A DNA stretch of 64,000 nucleotides from a gamma proteobacterium HdN1. GTDB taxonomy: Bacteria; Pseudomonadota; Gammaproteobacteria; Pseudomonadales; Ketobacteraceae. Each line of letters starts with the position of its first letter. Within the stretch, counting starts at the first letter, position 1. The position numbers were made by a program, and so were the translations under genes. The notes beneath the pieces are model-generated. The model was given only the letters and a program-made list of their open reading frames with translations, was not told where the DNA came from and ran no database searches. Positions 24,334-32,878 of the stretch are shown here, piece by piece. The stretch is taken from the NCBI GenBank assembly GCA_000198515.1, contig FP929140.1, positions 4,523,456 through 4,587,455 on the forward strand, given 5' to 3'.

Positions 24334-25722
24334 ATGCGTGACGTGTACGTAGTCGGGGCGCATACCCTGAAGTTCGGGAAATACGCCCATAAGAGCATCA
24401 AAGACTTAACCGCTGAAACCTTTCGGGGTGTGCTGGCGGATGCGGGCATTGATCAACAGCAACTGCAGTCTGCGTGGTTTGCGAATGCTGCATGGGGCCT
24501 GCAAGGTTATCAGCACTGCATTCGCGGCCAAGTTGCATTGCGCCCACTAGGGATTGACGCCATTCCGATCACCAACGTTGAAAACGCCTGCGCAGGCGGT
24601 AGCACTGCATTTCACGGCGCGTGGAAGGACATCGCCGGTGGTTTCTGTGATGTTTCTCTGGCCATTGGCGCGGAAAAAATCTTTCAGCCCAACCGCTTCG
24701 CGGTATTCGCAAGCTTTTTAGCCGGTACCGACGTTGCCGAAGCCCTCAATGAAGCCAAACGCATCCAAGCGACGCTTCCGCCTGCCGCAAAAGAAGCTTT
24801 GCCAACGGCAACCACCGCCAGCGCCGGTAAAACCAAGAAGCGAGCGCGCAAAACCTTACGCGATCGCCTGCGCGATTTGCGCGACCAAGCCGTAGTGGGC
24901 GTAGAGCTAGGGGAGGCATTGGGCTACAACACCGTGCGCCAACTGGCGGCCTTCGGCAGTGGCGACCACTCCCCCTTTATGGATATCTACGGCTTCGCTG
25001 CGCGGGAACACATGCGCAAGTACGGCAGCACACCAGAGCAGCTAGCGATCATCGCATCCAAAAACCATTGGCATTCCAGCTTTAATCCCAATGCTCAATA
25101 CCAGTTTGAGGTTTCCGTAGAGTCCGTTCTTAATGATCGCCCAGTAGCATGGCCACTCACTCGCGCCATGTGCGCACCGATTGGCGATGGTGCTGCCTCT
25201 GCGATCTTAATGAGCGGGGACATGGTCAAGAAACTCGGGCTAGAGGAGCGCGCTGTAAAAGTACGTGCGTCGATCTTAGGTTCTGGCCGTGCCCGTGGCG
25301 ATGACGAGGCGGATATTGGCCAACGGCTATCCAAAATCGCCTATGAGCAGGCAGGCGTAAGCCCACAGGACTTGAGCTGCGTAGAGCTGCACGATGCAAC
25401 CGCTTATGGCGAACTTCATCAGACCGAAGCCTTGGGGCTGTTTGCAAAAGGGGAAGGCGGCGCGGCGGCAGAGCGCGGGGATACCAAGCTGGGCGGCAAA
25501 ATACCGGTGAACACCTCCGGCGGTCTACTTTCGCGTGGTCATCCCATCGGCGCATCGGGCCTCGCTCAGATCCATGAACTGGTCACCCAGCTGCGCGGTG
25601 AAGCCGGCAAACGCCAAGTCGCGGGCGCACGCTTGGGCTTAGCAGAAAACGGCGGCGGCGCACTCGGCCAAGAAGAAGCTGCGATGTGTATCCATATACT
25701 GGAAGGCCGGCAACCTGCGTAA
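24334..25722 (+). CDS. Thiolase-family acetyl-CoA acetyltransferase (SCP-x type)
   Basis: 462 residues from ATG 24334, which has AAGGAGA upstream. Thiolase motifs: NACAGGSTA with nucleophile Cys86, VELHDAT, and GGLLSRGHPIGASG with the catalytic His. The group resembles SCP-x/lipid-transfer thiolases that act on branched or sterol-like acyl-CoAs. Odd: a Lys/Arg-rich insert of about 50 residues (about 138-188, with KTKKRARKTLRDRLRD) in the loop domain after the first half. Partner enzymes of beta-oxidation are not adjacent, so the substrate is unknown. Confidence 0.88.
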   Translation: MRDVYVVGAHTLKFGKYAHKSIKDLTAETFRGVLADAGIDQQQLQSAWFANAAWGLQGYQHCIRGQVALRPLGIDAIPITNVENACAGGSTAFHGAWKDIAGGFCDVSLAIGAEKIFQPNRFAVFASFLAGTDVAEALNEAKRIQATLPPAAKEALPTATTASAGKTKKRARKTLRDRLRDLRDQAVVGVELGEALGYNTVRQLAAFGSGDHSPFMDIYGFAAREHMRKYGSTPEQLAIIASKNHWHSSFNPNAQYQFEVSVESVLNDRPVAWPLTRAMCAPIGDGAASAILMSGDMVKKLGLEERAVKVRASILGSGRARGDDEADIGQRLSKIAYEQAGVSPQDLSCVELHDATAYGELHQTEALGLFAKGEGGAAAERGDTKLGGKIPVNTSGGLLSRGHPIGASGLAQIHELVTQLRGEAGKRQVAGARLGLAENGGGALGQEEAAMCIHILEGRQPA

Positions 25723-25768
25723 GCGATTGGCCAGAAGGATTTAGAACCATTCCTCTCAGGCCATAAGA

Positions 25769-25797
25769 ATCAGGCGCACGAAACCACTGCGCCTGAT
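25769..25797. terminator. Bidirectional hairpin terminator
   Basis: ATCAGGCGCA (25769-25778) pairs perfectly with TGCGCCTGAT (25788-25797), between the convergent thiolase and flgP genes. A short T-containing stretch (CTGTTTG) follows on the plus side. Confidence 0.65.
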
Positions 25798-25820
25798 CTG
25801 TTTGAAAAAATGAGTTGCAG

Positions 25821-25850
25821 ATTGCGTCTAATTGCGTCTAATTGCGTCTA
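25821..25850. repeat. Three tandem 10-bp repeats at the flgP stop
   Basis: ATTGCGTCTA occurs three times in direct succession (25821-25830, 25831-25840, 25841-25850). The last three bases are the reverse complement of the TAG stop of flgP. Because the unit is ten bases and outside the frame, changes in copy number would not alter the protein. Confidence 0.9.
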
Positions 25851-26351
25851 AAGGCTAGGGGACGTAGACGCACCTGTTCCACGCTCCCCGTTATAGGAAT
25901 AGTCCCCACCGTACGGGAAAATCGTCTTGCTGTGGTTACGCCGCGAATCCATCAAGGATTCAAAAAAATACTCGGTAAGCTGTAGGCTTACAATGGTTTC
26001 ATAACGCCCATCAGGAAGCTTGGTTTGCGACATCACGCGGGCGCCGCGCAAATATGCATTTACGGAAAGCCTCACCGCGTCGGACGATCCCATCAAGGTA
26101 TCCACCGATGTGGTGCCAAATACGTTTACACCTTTTACCCGCTCCACCAAATTGCGATACGCATCCACACGAGAGGCTCGCAATCCCATTAAATCGCGCT
26201 GTGCAGTGTCGCGAAACCGCGCATCTGCGGTGCCATATCCCGACACCATCAATAGCTCGTTTTTACGAGATACCTTCTCAAGGCCATGGCAGCCCGCCAG
26301 CAAAAGGATCATCGGAACCATCAGTAAAAACCGCCAGCTGCTGTTACGCAT
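25848..26351 (-). CDS. flgP: FlgP-like LPP20-family lipoprotein
   Basis: 167 residues with lipobox LLAGC, Cys21, followed by the LPP20 pattern: GYGTADARFRDTAQRDLMGLRASRVDAYRNLVERVKGVNV, then a short beta region VMSQTKLPDGRYETIVSL. FlgP is an outer-membrane lipoprotein of the flagellar basal disk in Vibrio and Campylobacter. It lies 75 bp downstream of flgT and in the same direction, like the Vibrio flgOP/flgT sets. A tandem 10-bp repeat begins exactly at its stop. The gene symbol is by domain and context. Confidence 0.82.
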   Translation of the reverse strand: MRNSSWRFLLMVPMILLLAGCHGLEKVSRKNELLMVSGYGTADARFRDTAQRDLMGLRASRVDAYRNLVERVKGVNVFGTTSVDTLMGSSDAVRLSVNAYLRGARVMSQTKLPDGRYETIVSLQLTEYFFESLMDSRRNHSKTIFPYGGDYSYNGERGTGASTSPSL

Positions 26352-26426
26352 CGGCTTTTAACTCCTCAAACCAAGCACACAAAACTCATCCCCTCGCTGT
26401 AGGATTCGGCAGACACTGAATTTTCT

Positions 26427-27692
26427 TTAATGGCTTTGCACAGGCACCACCGCAACGTTTAGATTATTCGAGTTGATGCCTGGGTCCTTCGCGACGCTGT
26501 ACTCAGGGAAAATCTCTGTAATCTCAATCGACTTGCCTTCTTTTACCAAGCGAGGAATCATACGAGGCCCGCCTTTACTGTCATAGCGCGTGCCCACTCC
26601 CGGCACATCGTTCCATTGCACGAAATAGATCTCCATACGGTCGCCACGCTGAAGGCCGCTGTTCGCACCGGCATGAATAAACAAGTTGCCCTCTTTGCCG
26701 CGCTCCATTGCCGCAATAAACGGTTGAGCATCCACCTTCTGGCTAATGTCTGCTGCCACCTGATTCAGCACACGCTCTGCCATTTTTCCATATGCCATGC
26801 TATTAAAACGGGCGCTGCCATAGCCGGTTTTTTCGGTGTAATCACCTTCCCACTCGGCTTCATTGCGATAGGTTCTATCGAAAATAACGCCGCCACTAAA
26901 GCCGTCGTACACCTGCACGCGAAGCCCGAAATTACGCTGCAGGTGATTGCGGTTTTCTTTCCCCGAAACAGACTCCACCCACGCACTCGGAGTTTTACCA
27001 AACACGGTACTTGCCGTTGTTTTTTTTCGAAATTCCTCTGGATCGACCAGAGCAAGCGCCTGAATCTCGCCAGTCACAATAAACTGCACCCCCCGCGTTT
27101 CCGCTAATTGGCGCAACATGTCCGGATCGGGAGATGTCTCACTGGCGGTATCCAGCAAATTTACATCCACTTGTTGGAGTGTTTTCAAACAATCAAGCTT
27201 TACACGCTGGGCAAGAACTTTTGGCACCTGAATATCCGCATCAAACAGCGCGCCTACAGAAGCATCTTCTGGTTTTTGCAAAGGAAAGCGGGTGAACAAA
27301 ACCGACTTATAAGGTGCCTGCCGCCCAGTACAGTCCAATCCTGGCCGCGCGCTGGCATCTGCTGCAATGGTGACTCGATAAATCCCCTCATCCAAGGTTT
27401 CCCCTAGAATCCGCACCTTGCCGAGCGACCCAGACACGGAAAGCTGTGTATTGTCGTACTGAAGCATGCCGTTATGGACCACCATCGTACTATCCACCGC
27501 GACGCCCGATTGAAGCAGCGCATTGCGATAGGCGTCTTTGAGTGCAGCCTCACGCGCAAGCGCTCGATTGCCATTGACACTTGCGAGCGCGCTCTCCCCC
27601 GTTGCGATAATTTCATCTGCAAATGTCGGCATGCCGCACAGCGCACCGATCATCAGCAATCCTATAGAAAAGAGCGCACTACGCCACGCCAT
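26427..27692 (-). CDS. flgT: FlgT-like flagellar assembly protein
   Basis: Exported 421-residue protein from ATG 27692 (GGGAG upstream; the longer open frame to 28106 overlaps the thioesterase gene and is spurious). Signal peptide SALFSIGLLMIGALCGMPTFA. The N-terminal domain ATGESAL...NRALAREAALKDAYRNALLQSG matches the FlgT N-terminal fold; a middle domain with FIVTGEI and a C-terminal SH3-like part (GLQRGDRMEIYFV) follow. FlgT forms the H-ring around the flagellar motor in Vibrio and helps hold the stator. Followed by flgP. No other flagellar gene is in the window. Confidence 0.8.
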   Translation of the reverse strand: MAWRSALFSIGLLMIGALCGMPTFADEIIATGESALASVNGNRALAREAALKDAYRNALLQSGVAVDSTMVVHNGMLQYDNTQLSVSGSLGKVRILGETLDEGIYRVTIAADASARPGLDCTGRQAPYKSVLFTRFPLQKPEDASVGALFDADIQVPKVLAQRVKLDCLKTLQQVDVNLLDTASETSPDPDMLRQLAETRGVQFIVTGEIQALALVDPEEFRKKTTASTVFGKTPSAWVESVSGKENRNHLQRNFGLRVQVYDGFSGGVIFDRTYRNEAEWEGDYTEKTGYGSARFNSMAYGKMAERVLNQVAADISQKVDAQPFIAAMERGKEGNLFIHAGANSGLQRGDRMEIYFVQWNDVPGVGTRYDSKGGPRMIPRLVKEGKSIEITEIFPEYSVAKDPGINSNNLNVAVVPVQSH

Positions 27693-27897
27693 CCGGACAT
27701 CTCCCGATATTGAACGTCTGATTGCAAGACTAGCCCCTGCTATCTTGCTGTCAACCATGCGAATAACGCGCACATTGTGTACAATGTACTCTACGCCTCG
27801 GTTAGCCCTGATAGAAATCAAAGCTTGGCCCTGATAAAAATCAAAATCTCTTTTTACCTTTGCGCCACCCTGCATTACCCTTTGTGGAATAACAAAA

Positions 27898-28308
27898 ATG
27901 AATCGCGAAACCGGCCAAGCCGACCCAGACGACATCCCAAGCCCGATCGGCACCTTGACCACACAAACCATAGCGCTCCCTTGCGATACCAATGCAGATG
28001 GAGACATCAACGGCGGCTGGGTGGTCAACCAGATGGATCTTGCCGGCGCAAGCGTCGCGCAGCGAATCGCGGGCGGCCGAGTTGCTACCGTTGCGATGGA
28101 CACCATGGTATTTTTGCGCCCGATCTTGCCTGGATCAACCGTAAGCTGTTATTGCAAGGTCGGAACGATCGGCCGAAGCTCCATCACCATACACGTAGAC
28201 GTATGGGCGTGCGGCGCAACTGAATCGGAACGAAAAAAAATTACCGACGGCCAGTTTACCTTCGTCGCCATCGACGCAAACCGCCACACACGAGCGATTG
28301 TTCGGTAA
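27898..28308 (+). CDS. YciA-like acyl-CoA thioesterase (hotdog fold)
   Basis: 136-residue hotdog protein. DINGGWVVNQMDLAGASVAQRIAGGRVATVAMDTMVFLRPILPGSTVSCY follows the YciA pattern, including GGW-x4-MD with the catalytic Asp. YciA hydrolyses a range of acyl-CoAs. Start ATG 27898. Divergent from flgT and convergent with uvrD (17 bp between ends). Confidence 0.9.
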   Translation: MNRETGQADPDDIPSPIGTLTTQTIALPCDTNADGDINGGWVVNQMDLAGASVAQRIAGGRVATVAMDTMVFLRPILPGSTVSCYCKVGTIGRSSITIHVDVWACGATESERKKITDGQFTFVAIDANRHTRAIVR

Positions 28309-28325
28309 CATACGGGCACGTAAAG

Positions 28326-30542
28326 CTAATTAGGAAGCGCCTGCAAATTCGCATACTGTAGCATCAGCTCCTTGCGGCCCGCTGTACGAAAATTTACTTC
28401 AACACGTGCACTCGCGCCGTTGCCGGCCGTTTGGATCACCACTCCTTCGCCAAATTTCGCATGGGCTACCCGCTGCCCCAACTGAAAAGGCGCACTGCTA
28501 TCCACGATCTTCGGTGCGCTTGTTCCACTCGCTGTAGAATTAGCGCCACCCCCAAACCGCGTATTTCCAGAGGTCGGGCGAGTAATGCTGGTGTAAGAGC
28601 GAACCTCCTGCATCACCTCGGCGGGAATTTCACGCAGAAAGCGCGACGGCGCATGAATCTGATCACTTCCATATAACCGCCGGCATTCCGCGTATGTCAT
28701 ATAAAGTTTTTTCATCGCGCGGGTAATGCCCACATAGCAAAGCCTGCGCTCTTCCTCCAACCGCGATGGATCTTCATTGGATTGCGTTGAAGGGAATAAA
28801 CCTTCCTCCACGCCCACCATAAATACCAAGGGGAATTCCAGACCTTTGGCCGCATGCAGCGTCATCAGCTGTACCGCCTCTTCTGTATCCGTACTGCCAT
28901 CCCCAGCTTCTAGCGCGGCGCGCGAAATAAATTCCTGCAGCGGGCTTTGGGCGATCTCATCTTCTACCTCAAACTCACGGGCCGCGTTAATTAGTTCACG
29001 CAAGTTTTCAGTGCGAACTTCGCCACGATCGCCTTTTTCCTTCTCGTGATACTCATACAAGCCGCTGGCATTTACCACATGGTCGATCAAATCCGCGAGC
29101 GATAATTCGAGGGTTTCTTGATGCATGTGTTCGATCAGACCAAGAAATGCGCGCAATGCGTTCCCCGCGCGCGCACTTAAGCCACGGTATTCCAGCAGAG
29201 ACAAAGATGCAATCCACATGGATTGGCCGAGGCGGCGCGCTTCTTCGCGAATCTGCTCCACCGTGCGCTCACCAATGCCGCGTGGCGGCACATTCAGCAC
29301 CCGCTCAAATGCCGCATCGTCGTGGCGATAGTTGATTAAGCGCATATAAGCAAGCGCGTTACGAATTTCGAGGCGATCAAAAAAGCGCTGGCCACCATAA
29401 ATTCTATAAGGGACACCCGCCTTCATCAGCGCCTCTTCCAACAAGCGCGATTGAGCGTTAGAGCGATACAGAATCGCAATATCTCGATAGCTGAAGCTCT
29501 CATGCAAATGTTGTTGAATGCGCTCCACCACAAACCGCGCCTCATCCAGATCGTTAAAAGCCGGATAAACTGAAATCGGCTCCCCAGGCTTTCCCTCAGT
29601 CCAAAGCTGCTTGCCCAAACGCTCACGGTTGCACCCAATCACGGCATTGGCTGCATTGAGAATATTGGCCGTCGAACGGTAGTTCTGCTCTAAGCGAACC
29701 GTCTCTGCGCCACCAAAATCTTCGGAAAAACGCTGAATATTCTCAACCTTTGCGCCCCTCCAGCCGTAAATCGACTGGTCATCATCCCCCACAATGGTGA
29801 TTCCCTGCTCCTGCCCCACCAACACACGAAGCCACGCATACTGAACGCCATTGGTATCCTGGAACTCGTCCACCAATACATGCCGAAAACGCTGCTGGTA
29901 GTGCCGCAATAACTCAGGGTGATGCAGCCACAGCTCATGCGAACGCAGCAGAAGTTCGGCAAAATCCACCAAGCCGCCCACCTCACAAGCCGCCTGATAG
30001 CGCTCGTAAACCTCCACCATTGTGCGGTTATAAACATCCCCAAAGTGTTGGATATGAGCGGGACGCTTGCCTTCATCTTTATGGGAATTGATATAAGACT
30101 GCGCCTGACGCACCGGCCAACGCGCCTCTTCCAGCTGCATCTCACGCATCACGCGCTTCAATACGCGCTGCTGATCATCACTATCCATCACCTGAAACTG
30201 CTCTGGCAGCTTCGCTTCCTGCCAGTGAAGCCGCAGCAAACGGTGCGCAATCCCATGGAATGTGCCCACCCACATCGCCCCTTGAGGGATTTGCAACAGC
30301 GTTTGCAAACGGTGGCGCATTTCTGCAGCCGCCTTGTTGGTAAACGTAACCGCAAGGATTCCGCGTGGCGACAGCCCTCGGGCGATAACCAGCCATGCAA
30401 TCCGGTGTACCAACACCCGTGTTTTGCCGCTTCCTGCGCCAGCGAGCACTAACAAACGGTTGGCATCACTTGATACGGCTTGCCGTTGGGCGGGGTTCAA
30501 GGAATCGAGCAAAGAAGCAGGGGTTAACGCGGAACGGTTCAT
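28326..30542 (-). CDS. uvrD: DNA helicase II UvrD
   Basis: SF1A 3'-5' helicase for nucleotide excision and mismatch repair. 738 residues with all helicase motifs: Q-motif LNPAQRQAV, LAGAGSGKT (Walker A), VDEFQDTN, DDDQSIYGWRGA, QNYRSTANIL, LMTLHAAKGLEF and YVGITRAMKKL. The C-terminal tail RVAHAKFGEGVVI is the RNA-polymerase-contacting Tudor-like end of UvrD. The ATG at 30542 starts MNRSALTPASLLDSLN. Single-gene unit. Confidence 0.97.
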   Translation of the reverse strand: MNRSALTPASLLDSLNPAQRQAVSSDANRLLVLAGAGSGKTRVLVHRIAWLVIARGLSPRGILAVTFTNKAAAEMRHRLQTLLQIPQGAMWVGTFHGIAHRLLRLHWQEAKLPEQFQVMDSDDQQRVLKRVMREMQLEEARWPVRQAQSYINSHKDEGKRPAHIQHFGDVYNRTMVEVYERYQAACEVGGLVDFAELLLRSHELWLHHPELLRHYQQRFRHVLVDEFQDTNGVQYAWLRVLVGQEQGITIVGDDDQSIYGWRGAKVENIQRFSEDFGGAETVRLEQNYRSTANILNAANAVIGCNRERLGKQLWTEGKPGEPISVYPAFNDLDEARFVVERIQQHLHESFSYRDIAILYRSNAQSRLLEEALMKAGVPYRIYGGQRFFDRLEIRNALAYMRLINYRHDDAAFERVLNVPPRGIGERTVEQIREEARRLGQSMWIASLSLLEYRGLSARAGNALRAFLGLIEHMHQETLELSLADLIDHVVNASGLYEYHEKEKGDRGEVRTENLRELINAAREFEVEDEIAQSPLQEFISRAALEAGDGSTDTEEAVQLMTLHAAKGLEFPLVFMVGVEEGLFPSTQSNEDPSRLEEERRLCYVGITRAMKKLYMTYAECRRLYGSDQIHAPSRFLREIPAEVMQEVRSYTSITRPTSGNTRFGGGANSTASGTSAPKIVDSSAPFQLGQRVAHAKFGEGVVIQTAGNGASARVEVNFRTAGRKELMLQYANLQALPN

Positions 30543-30846
30543 TGTTGCTGATCGTTTATCCAGTTGTTTGGCAAAAATATGGATTCGAGCTTACCGGATA
30601 TTTCCGAGTTTCGAAAATAGTTTCCCTATGGCGCCGTGAAAATTTCACGAGTTGCGGTTTTACTACTACATTTCTAAGTACCGCCTATTGCAGTTGCGCC
30701 TATTTGCTTTGCGTTTTCGGCTGCGGGGTTCCGAAAAAGTAGTTTTTACGAAATTTACAACTACGAAATTTACAAGAAAGGTATCTGAAGGCTCGACTGC
30801 TAGCGATTGAGCCGCTCAACACCACTCGTCATGGAGTTTTACTCGA
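30543..30846. other. Intergenic region between uvrD and DUF1302 gene
   Basis: A 304-bp AT-rich gap between divergent genes. It carries a tandem 14-bp direct repeat (30747-30775), listed separately. No small gene recognised. Confidence 0.6.
30747..30775 (+). promoter_or_regulatory. Tandem 14-bp direct repeat, candidate operator
   Basis: TACGAAATTTACAA occurs at 30747-30760 and again at 30762-30775, separated by one base. It ends 71 bp before the DUF1302 ATG. Direct repeats with near-15-bp period can be regulator or RNA-polymerase contact sites; no regulator can be named. Confidence 0.45.
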
Positions 30847-32862
30847 ATGAGCAAGCGTTTCCACTACAGACTAACGGCCTTGGCCGCTGCCCTCGCGGGC
30901 ACTGGCGCCGCTTTGAGCCTACCTGCGCAGGCCCTCCAAGTGCTACAACAGGGGGATCTCAACGTTAACGTAGACACTACGCTTTCCGTGGGCGCAGCCT
31001 TTCGTGCCTCCAAAGTGAACTATGAAAACATCGGACGCTATAACGCTGCGGCGCTGCAAGGAATTGATGCGTCCACACTGGACGTGCTCAACACCGCTGG
31101 CGATAATTTCAAAAAGCATAAACACGGTTCCAGCACTTATGACGATGGCGATCTCCGCTGGCGGCGCGACAAGCCGTTCTCAGAAATGATCAAGGCCACC
31201 ATTGATATGCAGGCCGACTATAAAGACTACGGCGCCTTTGTACGCGGCCGCGCATTCTATGACAACGCAATTGTCAAAGATGAAGGCGGTACGATGACTC
31301 CGCCGTACTATTCAGCCGACGCCAACGGACAACCCATAGGTCCCGCTCAAAAGATTGGCCGTCGCGCCAAGATTCTCGATGCATTTGTCTACGGTAACTG
31401 GTCGCTAGGTGGAAAAGCGCTGAACGTACGCGCCGGCCAACAGGTCGTCAACTGGGGCGAAGGCGTACTGTTCGCCAACGGCATCAATACCATAAACCCG
31501 GTGGACGTCGCTGCGTTGCTCGCCCCCGGCGCCGAGGTAAAAGAGGCCCTCATCCCTGTAAAAATGCTCTACGGCTCACTGAGCTTAAGCGATGCGCTGA
31601 GCGTAGAAGCGTTCTATCAGTTCCAGTGGAAAAAAACCGTTGTACCCGATTGCAGCACGTTTTTTAGCACCATTGACGTAGTGGGCGACCACTGCGCCAG
31701 TGGCTACATGCCCTTTGGCATGGAGCTGAACGCACCTGTTAGCACCGCTGGTGGCTTGATCAAACTGAACCCCGCAGAATTCAATGTTCGCTACGCCAAA
31801 GACAGCGAACCCGACAACGGCGGCGAATATGGCTTAGCGATGCGCTATTACGTTGACGCCATCCAAACCGAATTTGGCGCCTACTACATCAACTATCATT
31901 CGCGCCTGCCTATCCTCAGTGGGTACGCACCTACCTTGGCGGCCATGCAGAACAGCAACATCCTTAACGCGATTGGAACTCGCTTGAGTACAGCCCAAAT
32001 CTCATTGGAATATCCGGAAGATATTCACCTGTTCGGTGCCAGCTTTAACACTAACCTGAACCTTGGCCTGCCGGGTGGCGAATCTGCAGTGGCGGGCGAA
32101 ATCAGCCTACGCAAAAATCAGCCTTTCCAGGTGGAGGACTCCGTCCTTGTAACGGGCCTACTGGGTGCACCCTCACAGATCTGCGTGACCAAAGACAACC
32201 CCTACGGCCTCTGTTATAACAGCTATATGCCCGATGAATTTATTTCAGGCGGCATACGAAAGGATTTTTATCAGGCGGAAGTCTCGCTGATCCACTTCTT
32301 TGATCAGCTTCTGGGCGCAGATCGCTGGACAGTGCTAGTAGACATGGCTTACAACTATGCGGATATTCCCGACAAGGGTGAGCTGCTGCTCAACAGTGGC
32401 TATAACGCGGACATTCGGCCTGCGTGGTCGAGCCTACTTTCCCCAGCAGACTCAATAAACCTGCCAGGCGCAAGCGCTCTCATGGGCGGTGGCGTCGACC
32501 CCGTGGTTCAAACCCTCAACAATATGTTATACACCAGCAAGTCGGCGACGCAGGAATCCCGCTACTACCCTACCCGTAGTTCTTGGGGCTACAAACTGCG
32601 CATCTCCGGTGAATACAGCAACGTCTTTGCAGGCATCAACTTAACGCCGACATTCAGCTTTAGTCATGATGTCAATGGCGTAACGCCAGGCCCCGTCTCC
32701 AACTTCTTGGAACACCGCAAAGCCGCCGGTTTCTCACTTGAAGGTGTCTACCTGAACATGTACAAAATGGAGGTTGCCTACACCAACTTTTTCGGTGCAG
32801 AACCCTACAACCAGCTGAACGACCGTGACTACTACTCCATCAGCGCTGCTGTATCGTTCTAA
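30847..32862 (+). CDS. DUF1302 outer-membrane beta-barrel protein
   Basis: 671 residues with a signal peptide (LTALAAALAGTGAALSLPAQA) and a barrel-like body of alternating strands ending in a terminal Phe (YYSISAAVSF), typical of outer-membrane barrels. The N-terminal NVDTTLSVGAAFRAS and GQQVVNWGEGVLFANGINTINPVD are DUF1302 hallmarks. This family is nearly always next to DUF1329, often near genes for degradation or export of hydrophobic compounds, but the biochemical role is not settled. The ATG at 30847 has GGAG ten nt upstream. DUF1329 follows after 16 bp. Confidence 0.9.
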   Translation: MSKRFHYRLTALAAALAGTGAALSLPAQALQVLQQGDLNVNVDTTLSVGAAFRASKVNYENIGRYNAAALQGIDASTLDVLNTAGDNFKKHKHGSSTYDDGDLRWRRDKPFSEMIKATIDMQADYKDYGAFVRGRAFYDNAIVKDEGGTMTPPYYSADANGQPIGPAQKIGRRAKILDAFVYGNWSLGGKALNVRAGQQVVNWGEGVLFANGINTINPVDVAALLAPGAEVKEALIPVKMLYGSLSLSDALSVEAFYQFQWKKTVVPDCSTFFSTIDVVGDHCASGYMPFGMELNAPVSTAGGLIKLNPAEFNVRYAKDSEPDNGGEYGLAMRYYVDAIQTEFGAYYINYHSRLPILSGYAPTLAAMQNSNILNAIGTRLSTAQISLEYPEDIHLFGASFNTNLNLGLPGGESAVAGEISLRKNQPFQVEDSVLVTGLLGAPSQICVTKDNPYGLCYNSYMPDEFISGGIRKDFYQAEVSLIHFFDQLLGADRWTVLVDMAYNYADIPDKGELLLNSGYNADIRPAWSSLLSPADSINLPGASALMGGGVDPVVQTLNNMLYTSKSATQESRYYPTRSSWGYKLRISGEYSNVFAGINLTPTFSFSHDVNGVTPGPVSNFLEHRKAAGFSLEGVYLNMYKMEVAYTNFFGAEPYNQLNDRDYYSISAAVSF

Positions 32863-32878
32863 TCGGGACCATCTGACC

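Noticed and set aside
25821..25850. CRISPR-like repeats
   Set aside because: The 10-bp and 18-bp tandem repeats in the window have no spacers and no cas genes nearby.
27693..28106. N-terminal extension of the flgT frame
   Set aside because: It overlaps the divergent thioesterase gene and lies before a clear signal peptide and ribosome site at 27692.
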